NCBI GenBank assembly: GCA_014904845.1
Contig: MU119443.1
Coordinates: 1 to 61,995, forward strand
Source of the DNA: Acephala macrosclerotiorum
Taxonomy: Eukaryota > Ascomycota > Leotiomycetes > Helotiales > Mollisiaceae
Length of the DNA: 61,995 nt
Direction of reading: 5' to 3'
Of this stretch, positions 53,201 to 61,995 are shown one piece after another. Both the position numbers and the translations under genes were made by a program. Numbering within the stretch: position 1 is the first letter of the stretch; every line of letters begins with the position of its first letter. The notes beneath the pieces are model-generated. The model did no database searches. It saw only the letters and a program-made list of their open reading frames with translations, and was not told the DNA's origin.

Positions 53201-56040
53201 TTTATCGTTTAATAAAAATAATAAAATATATTGTTTTCATATATTGAAAATAAATAAATTTTTTTTGAATTCGATAAAATTTGTATTAAAAATTAAAAAT
53301 TTGCGAATATTGAAATTATTATTATTAAACGTTATATATTATTTTATAAAAATAAAATATACAATAAAATTAAATAATTTCGATTTTAAAAATTATTATT
53401 ATTATCAATAAAATTAAATTATTAGAATTATTACAAATAAAAATATTATATAAAAAAAAATTAAATTAAATAAATTACAAATAAATAAAATTATATTAAT
53501 AAATAAAATAAATATAATAAATTTAAAAATAAAATTCTTTGATTAATTAAAATTATATAAACTTTTTTAAATCGATTATTTTTTTAAAACGATTTTAAAA
53601 TTTGTATAATTGTTTAATTTTTTATTATTAAACTCGAAATTAATTTTTTAAACGAATATATATATAAATTCGAATTAAAATTTTTAATACGCGAATTTTA
53701 TATTTTTAAATAAATTCAATTACATTTTTAAATAATTCGATTTTATATTATTAGTTTTATATATTATTGTAATTCTTTTATTCAATTAAATATTTGAAAT
53801 TGTTTTTATTATTATATTAAATATATTTTTTATCGACGATTTTTTCAAGTTTTTAAAATTTTTAATTATTATTATATTCGTTGTTTAAATTGATATCGAT
53901 TAATTTTACAATATTTGATTTTGATTTATTATACGAATTTTTATTTTTTGATATAAAATATAAATAAACGATAAAAATAATTGAATAAATTTTCTAATAA
54001 AAAAATAATTACAATTTATATATAAAGTAATTAATATGTTTTTTAATAAAAAAAAAATTAATTTATTGTTTTATTAATTTTAAATTTAAATAATTTAAAA
54101 AATTGTAATTTTTATAAAATTTAATATATATTAAATCGTTGATATTTATTGTAAACAATTTATATTTGAAATCGTATTATTTTTTAACGAATATAATAAT
54201 AAAATCAATAATTAATTATACGTTTTATTAATAAAATTTTCGAATAATTTTAAAAATATTAAAAAAATTTAATTTATATAAAAATAATAAAATTATATTC
54301 GTTTTATAATCGATAATAATTTCGTTTAAATTAATATTAATAATTACTATAAATATATTATTAATAATAATTTAATATAAAATAATATAATTCGTTTATA
54401 ATTAATTAAAATAAAATATAATAAAATAATAAAAATCGATTTCGATTTTTTATATAATTCGTTTTAATAATTTATTTGTTTATAAATATTAAACGATAAA
54501 TATATATAATTTTATATTTATAAATTTAAAAATAATTCGTTAAAATTCAAAAACGAATTTTTTATTTTGATTAAAAATAATATTATTCAATATTTTTCAA
54601 TTACAAAATACGAATATTGTAATTAAAATCTTAATTTAATTTTCGATTATATATATAATATACTTTGAAATAAATAGTTTTTTTTTGAAAAATTTGTAAA
54701 ATATTAATATTAAATAATCGAAAAAATTGAAATTTTTAATTTTTTATAAAACGATTATTTTTACGATTAAAAAATCAAAAATAAAATTAATCGCGATTAT
54801 TATAAAAATTTTTGACTTAATACGAATTAATTGTAAAAAATCGTATATTGAAAATCGTAAAATTTTATTGTAGAAATAATTTGAATAATAAATCAAATAT
54901 TCGATTAATTTTTTTATTAATTTATAAATCGCGAAATTTAATAATTTTTATTTTATTTTTTCGAGATTGAAATAATATTTATTGTAAATTTTCAAGAAAA
55001 CGTCGTAAAATATAATTTTTAAAATATAAAAACGATTAAAATCTTTGTAAAAAACATAAAATAATAAATTATTTTACAAAAAAAAAAAAAAATTATTAAT
55101 TTAAATTTTTCGAGAAATTAATTTGTTTTTTTTTTTTCAATTAAAAATTTTTAAAATCTTATAAAAATAATAATTTTTAATATAATTTTTTATAAATTGT
55201 AATTTGTATTTTGAATTAATAATAATTTTTGAAAATAAATAAAAATTATTTAAAATATTATTTTTAAAAATATTTTTCAAAAAAATAATTTTAAATTTAT
55301 TTAAAATATTAAATATAATATTTAATTTTTTAAAAATATATTTTATTTTGAAATTAAATTAAAAAAAATATTTAAAAATTATAATAAATTTTATATTGAT
55401 TTTAATAATATCAAAAATAAATAAAAAAATTTAATTATAAAAAATTTTTATTATTAAATAATTTATTAAAATTTAAATAAAATATTTATTATTTTGAATT
55501 ATAATTCGAAATTTTTTATAAATATATATTAAATATATTATTTTGAATTGAATAAAATAATAATATTTTTCAATAAAAAAAATTAATTTATTTAAAAATA
55601 ATATAAATTAAATTATAAAAATTAATAAATTAAAAAAATTTAAAATTAAAATATAATTTTTTTTAAAATAAAAAATTATAATTTCAAAGTTATTTTTAAA
55701 AATATCGATTTTAAAAAAAAATAATTTATTTAAATCGTAATAAATTAATATACGTTTATTTAATAAATAAATTTAAAAAATTTTTTATAATATTTTTTTT
55801 TAATTCGTAAATTTCTATATAATATATATACAAAAAAAATTTTTTTTTATTTTTTTTATAATTTTTTATTTTTTTTTTGTACAAATATTTATATTTTATA
55901 TTATTATAATAATTTTAATATTTGTATATAAAACAATATATAAAATCGAAATTAATTTATTATTTTTAAATATATTTTTAAAGATTTTAAAATCTTAAAA
56001 AAAACGAAGTTTTTAATTATTATTACATCGGAAAAAATAT
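50281..56040. repeat. AT-rich decayed sequence, segment 2
   Basis: 5.8 kb of strongly AT-rich DNA starting at an A-run after GTCGAGT. The longest frame (51746-51970, 74 codons) is Ile/Phe/Leu-only and is not a gene. Contains copy A of the direct repeat described separately. No terminal inverted repeats or recognisable transposase were seen. Confidence 0.7.
50381..50494 (+). repeat. Direct repeat copy A
   Basis: About 110 bp beginning ATATATAGTAAAG and ending TTTTACGTAATA. It aligns without gaps to 60653-60767 apart from a base or two in a T-run, and in my reading all differences (about 16) are transitions. Weaker similarity extends about 15-20 bp upstream. Confidence 0.75.
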
Positions 56041-56770
56041 TTTTTGTCAATCGTTTTATCGAAAAACACGTACGTTATTAATACTATTAGCTCGCTAATT
56101 AATTGTCAACGCTACCGGTCATTTTTGCCTTAGTACTAATAGTACTAGTCCGATGCCAATAGTGCCAGAGCATTGCTAATAGTATCAACTTAAGATTAAA
56201 TACTTAAATATTTGAAACTTATAATCTATAGTACTTATTTAGTCTATTATAAAAGTTTCAAGTAAATCTATCGAGCGCGCATTGAGATATTAAACTATAA
56301 AATTAGAACTTATTGAGTTTTAGTATTCTTCGCCAAGACTTATATGCAGACTAGCGGCCGCGCCTTATTCGACCAATAGATCTTCACTGTCTCATAAATC
56401 ATGCAAATAGATAAGAATGAAAATTGAAAATATTAACACTATTTAAAATCTGATCGTAGAATCGATCGATTCAAGCAAAGTTTACGCGCGTAGAAATGCC
56501 AGCTAAGTATGCGAGTAGTTGCGTTGCGCTGCTCGATATTGAGAGCTTAGATTGAAGCACTTAGAGACTGAGCGGCTCAATTGATTAAGTGTGGCTGCAT
56601 AAGGACCGCGCGCAGCCGTCTGCAGCCGCCGAGAGCCGAGAGTTTTGATGTTCTCATAGGTCTAGACCCACTTGCCAATCGACTATCATTGGGCGCCAAA
56701 GTTTTAAACATGCAATTACTGCGTAGCGCGCGCCACTGGCAACCAATTAGCATATAAAAATTTTTCTTGA
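56041..56770. repeat. Island 2 of near-normal composition
   Basis: About 730 bp with normal C and G content inside the AT-rich block. The first 130 bp contain degenerate short repeats around TAATAGTAC / CCAATAGTGCC / CTAATAGTATC (56133-56190). It shares the 12-mer TTTTTGCCTTAG (56122-56133) with island 1 (50065-50076). The rest (CGCGCGCAGCCGTCTGCAGCC near 56605) is GC-richer than any other part of the block. No coding frame. Confidence 0.6.
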
Positions 56771-59700
56771 TGTACTCGTTTTTCGATTGTAAACATTTTA
56801 AATTCGTTTATACGATGGTCAAAAAAATGAACTAACAAATATCTTAAAAAAGACTTTGATAAAAACAAATATAAATACATTTTTACAAATAAAACAAATA
56901 TTTCGTATAAATATTAAAAGTAATTTTTTAACGTTTTTAAAAAAACGATTATATTATTAATAAAAATTTTAATAAAATAATAATATAATCGAAATTTCAA
57001 GTTTATAATTCGTTAAATATAAATAAAAAATTTTTTAAAATTTTAAAAAATTACTTTAAAACGTTTCAAATCGCGATAATTAATAATAATAAATTTATTT
57101 CAATAATTTTTTCAAATTAAAAATTAATAAAAGAATTTTAATTTATTGATAATCGTAATATAAATTATATTTTTAAAAATTTCTATGATTTTTTTTTAAT
57201 ATAATATTGAATATATATTGAAAATCGTCGTTTTATTAATAGATTTTATATTAATAATAAAATGAAAATATAATTTACTTTTGATTATTTTTTAAATTAT
57301 AAATATAAAATAATCGAAAAATATTAATTAAATTATTTATTCGAATTTGTTTTTATTATATATAATATCGAATATTTTATTAATAATTTTTTGATTTTTT
57401 ATATTAATAAAATATTTATTATCAACGATTTTTATATTTTATTAATTTTCGATTAATAAAACGAATATATATAATTCAAATAAAAAATTAATAAAATTTT
57501 TATTAATTTAACAAATTACAAATTCGTTAATCAAAATCTCGAATTAAATTACAAATTTTAAATTTACAACGTATATATAAATATTATTATTTAATACGAT
57601 TTTTAAAATATTAATTGATTTAATAATATTATTAAAAAATAATTAATTATTATTTAATATTTTTTTATTTACAAATATAATAATTTCGTTCGAGTTTTAT
57701 TTGTTTTTATTCGAAGTTAATTCGATTATATAATAATCGTTTTTTTTATATTTTTAATATATTTTTAATTTAATTTTTTATTTGATTAATAAATCGATAA
57801 AATTTGAATTTATAATAATAATAAAATTTATTTTATTTATAATAATATTATTAATATATATATATTAAACATTGAATATAAATTGACAATTTTTGAATAA
57901 TAAAAAATATATAATTAATATTATAACGATTTTTCGAAATAAAATTATAATATTTTTCGTATATAAAATTTTTTTTTTAATACGAGAATTTTTTATAAAA
58001 ATTCAAATCAATATAATTAAATTTTCGTATAAATCGACAAAAAATATACAATTTTTATAGTTTAATTTTCTTTAATATAAATATAAAAACTCGTTATTTA
58101 AAAAAAATTTAAAATTGAAATTTTTAATTATTTATATACGAATTTTAATTTTATTAAATATATTTTATTTTTTAATTATTTCGAATATATATATTATAAA
58201 AATAATTTATTCGTTGAATTTTATTAATTTATCGATTTTTAAAATTGTAATTAATTCGAATTTATTAATAAATAAATTTAATACAAATTATATTTATTTT
58301 CTATTGATTAAAAAATAAAAACAATTAAAATCAATATATATTTTATATAGTTTATTATTTATTTTTAATTTAATTTTTATTATCGCGTATATATATTTTA
58401 CTATAAAATTATTCGAAATTCTTATAAAAATTATTTTAATAAATCGTTAAAACGAGAAATTATTTATTATAAATAATTAAATCGAAAAAATTGTTTTTTA
58501 TTTATTATATTTATTAATTTTTTTGATTTTTAATAAAAGAATTTAATAAAATTGATTAATATTACAAAAATTCTTATAAATATATTTGAACAATTAAATT
58601 TTCGATAAAAAGTTTTTTTTGTATTTATAATAAAATTTTTTTTTAATAATATTAATAAAATAAATTGTATTAATAATAATTTTTTTTCGATTAAAATTTC
58701 AAATTGTATTAAATTAAAATTTAATTTTTTAATAAAGAAATATTTTTATTTTTTTAGTTTTTTATTATAATTAATTTCAATTTTTATAAAAATATTATAA
58801 AAATCGTTATCGATTTAATATATATTGTCGTATTAATAATATTATTTGAATTTATAATTATTATTATTAGATTTTTATTGATTTTTGTAAAAATTTAATT
58901 CGTAAATAAATTTATTGTTTTCGATTTTTTCGAATTTTATTATCAATATTAATAACGCGAGTTTGAATTTTAATAATAATAAAATAAGTTTTTATAATAG
59001 TTTTTTATTATTAATTAATTTGTTTTATTGAAAAATTTAATCGAAAAAAAAAAATTAATAAAAATTTATATAAAATACAAAAAATTTAAATTACGATTTG
59101 AATTGTTTTAAATTTTAACGAGAAATTAAATTAAAATTATTTAATTTTTTAAATTCGAAATCGCGTTTATTATTATTATTAAATTTAATAAAATATATTT
59201 TTTTTTTTAAATTGTTTTTTTAAATTTGTATTTTTATTATTATTTATTTTATAAAATTTTTAATTAAAATTGTTTTAATTAATATTGAAAAAAATATATA
59301 AAATTTTAAATTTATATTATTAAAAACTTAAAATAATTATTAAATAAATTTATTAAAATTTATTATTTTTATAGTACAAATAATATTTAATATGTATTTT
59401 CGAACGTTTTTTTTATTGCGAGTATTATTTTTCGAATATATTTACTTTGAAAATTTGTATAAAATCGTAATTAAAATTATTTTAAATCTACGAATAAACG
59501 TATTAATTTATATAAAAACGTTATTTTAATCGAATTTGAGATTTGTTTTTTCGAGTTCAAATAATTTGTTAAAATATTATATTAAAATTATATTACGAAA
59601 ATAAATATAAAAATTTTATTTAACGATTAAAACGTATAATTCGATAATATTATTTTTAATTTGATTTACGAAAAAATAAATATTGTACTAATAAATATTT

Positions 59701-61902
59701 TATTCGATCGTAATATAATTATTTTTATTATAAAAAAAATTTAAATTTAAATTAAAATAATTTATATTTTTTAATTTTTATTTTATATTAATAAAATTTC
59801 AATTATTATTATTATTATTACGATCGCGATTAAAAATATAATATTTATTATTATTATTATTACAAACGAAAATATAACGTTTATTATTATTTATTATATT
59901 TCGTATTTAAATTTAAAAAATAATAAAAATAATATTTTGTATTTGTATTAATATTTCGAATATAAAACTATTTATTAATTATTATAATTATTATTTTCAA
60001 TTTCAAATATTTCAAATAATAAATTAATTATTTTTTTAAATATTTTTTTTCAATATATAAAATTAAAATTATATATTTTTTTTATAATATCGTTTGAAAA
60101 AATCGTATGAAATTAATATTCTATTTCAAATTTTAAAAAAATCGAACGTTTTTTTTTTGTAATATTGAAATTTTTAAAGTTTTTAAAATTGTTTTTTTTT
60201 TGTTTTTAAATATATATTTCGATTTTCGAATTAATATAATAATTTTAATAATTATAATAAATTTTTTAAAAATCGTATTAAAATTAATTTTATTTTGAAT
60301 TTATATATTTGAAATAGAAATATTTTTTAGTTTTGTTAAAGTTTTTATATTTTGTAAAATCGAAATAATTTTAAAAATAAAATTAAAACGAGATAAATAA
60401 AAATTGAAAAAATATTAAATAATAAATTAAATAATTTCAATAGTTTAAAATTTGAAATCGTTAACGTATTTGTATTTGATTCGTTGAAACTTTTGAAAAC
60501 TATATACGATCTTAATAATATTTTGTACGATCAATGTATTAATTATTAAAAAATAAAACAACAAACGAAAAATCGTTAAAATCGCGTTTCGAAACAAATA
60601 TAAAACTTTAAAACGAATAAATTAATATTATTACTATTTGTTAAAAAAATAATATATATAGTAAAAAATAATTTATTTTGTAAAATTATAACATGAAAAT
60701 TAAACTCGATAAATTACGTTAAATTAAATTAAATTGTATTATTTGATTTCGAATTTTTTTACGTAATATATTCGATTAAAAATAATTAATAATTTGAATT
60801 TAAAATTAAATTTTTTTAATTTAAACGTTTTATAAATATTTAAAATTGAAATAATTTTTATTAATATAAAAAAAATAATTCATTTAAAAAAAGTTTTTTA
60901 AAATCGAATAAATTAATAAATTAATAAAAATTTTAAATAAAAATATATTTTTTATAAAGTTTTATATTAAATTTTTTTTTTTAAAATTTTTATATTTTAT
61001 ATTAAATTATTATAATTGAATTATAAATTTTTTTTTAATAAACATAATTGCGATTTATAATATTTCGTAATTAAAATTAAAATTATATAAAAATTATTTA
61101 TTTAAATAATATAATTATAAAAGATTTATTAAATTTATAAATAAATAATTAAAATCGTAAAATTTTCAAAATTTTAATATTTTTAAATTCGATTATATAA
61201 TAATTTTAATAATTTAAAATATTTAAATTTTTTTAATATTAATTAAACGTCGAAAATTAAAATATAATATTATTTATTTTTATATTTTACAAATTTTAAT
61301 TTAATTTAAATTTTTAAATTCAATTTAATATATTTTATAAAAATAATTATAAAATATAAATTTTTTTTTTTATTTATATTATATTAAATAATTAATTAAA
61401 AAAAAAATTAAATTTAATATAATTTTAAATTTTATTATTAATATAATAAAAAATATATTTAATAATAAATTAAAACTTAATAATTAATTAATACGATTAA
61501 ATTCGATTTAATATAATTTATTAAATTGAATTTTTATATTATAATTTTATAAAACAAATTATTTTTTATATTATATATTAATTTTAATTTATTTATATTT
61601 TTTAATTATATTATAATAATATTTTTAAATATTATTTTTTAATTTAATAATTAAATATTAAATTATATTAAAATTTAAAGTTTTTTTTAAATAAAATATA
61701 ATTTATTTTATTAATTTAATAAATATTAATTTTTTTTTTTATATATATTTAAAAAAATTAAAGTTTTTATAATTTTTATATTTTTTTTTATTCGTTAATA
61801 ATATTTTTATACAATTATAAAAATATTAAAATTCGATTTATATTATATTTAAAATAATTTTATTAAATATTTTACAATTTATTTAATTTTAAAATATATA
61901 TT
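56771..61902. repeat. AT-rich decayed sequence, segment 3
   Basis: 5.1 kb of AT-rich DNA like segment 2. The 67-codon frame at 58115-58318 is low-complexity Ile/Leu/Asn and not a gene. Contains direct repeat copy B. Confidence 0.7.
60653..60767 (+). repeat. Direct repeat copy B
   Basis: Same orientation as copy A, about 10.27 kb downstream, beginning ATATATAGTAAAA and ending TTTTACGTAATA. Differences from copy A go in both directions (C/T and G/A each way), as expected if both copies were mutated independently from a shared parent. Confidence 0.75.
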
Positions 61903-61995
61903 ATAAATAAAATAAATAAAATAAATAAAATAAATAAAATAAATAAAATAAATAAAATAAATAAAATAAATAAAATAAATAAAATAAATAAAATA
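61903..61995. repeat. 9-bp satellite (ATAAATAAA) running to the window edge
   Basis: About ten near-perfect copies of a nonamer made of A and T, still continuing at the last base. Its full length cannot be judged from this window. Confidence 0.85.

Noticed and set aside
48590..61995. AT-rich block as an inserted mitochondrial genome fragment
   Set aside because: AT content fits, but no mitochondrial gene, rRNA or tRNA pattern is visible and reading frames are absent throughout.

Overview
The window is one chromosome end of a filamentous ascomycete (Pezizomycotina). It opens on about 15.5 uninterrupted CCCTAA repeats. The genes carry many short introns of 43-81 bp with CTRAC-type branch sites and GTAAGT, GTACGT or GTATGT donors. 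Families largely confined to filamentous fungi are present: DUF6594, HET, CipC, Diels-Alderase-like and Mmc1-like. Species cannot be named from the sequence.

Layout. 1-6.2 kb is subtelomere: an intact DUF6594 membrane-protein gene begins about 200 bp inside the telomere, followed by an intact SDR oxidoreductase, a HET-domain pseudogene full of transition-type stop codons, and a flavin-monooxygenase relic. 6.2-13 kb holds a secreted PHB-depolymerase-like/feruloyl-esterase-like gene, cysteinyl-tRNA synthetase, a divergently transcribed tRNA m1A58 methyltransferase (TRM61), and a serine-hydrolase-fold protein that has lost its nucleophile. 13-25 kb holds cipC behind a long regulatory region, an M18 aminopeptidase with a 300-residue N-terminal extension, and a C2H2 transcription factor head to head with a GH3 beta-glucosidase. 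27-40 kb holds a CYS3/MetR-like bZIP, calcineurin A, a small conserved-looking protein, an Mmc1-like mitochondrial membrane protein, a WW-domain protein, one unrecognised gene, a secreted Diels-Alderase-like protein and an ICln/Lot5-type protein. 41-48.3 kb holds an OPT oligopeptide transporter, a secreted Thr-rich/Cys-containing protein and phospholipase D.

At about 48.6 kb the composition changes abruptly to a 13.4-kb AT-rich block with no credible genes, continuing to the window edge. By eye the remaining C sits mostly in CpG and CAA. Two islands of near-normal composition interrupt it (49.25-50.28 kb and 56.04-56.77 kb). One contains two tandem units of about 210 bp carrying G-run hairpins. 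Two copies of a roughly 110-bp sequence 10.27 kb apart differ, in my alignment, only by transitions. I read the block as repeats decayed by RIP-like mutation.

The genes do not form one pathway. Possible local links are the two tRNA-related genes sharing a 184-bp promoter and the TF/beta-glucosidase pair sharing a 794-bp promoter. Exon boundaries below were derived by hand from splice signals, reading frame and recalled family patterns; no alignment or transcript was available.
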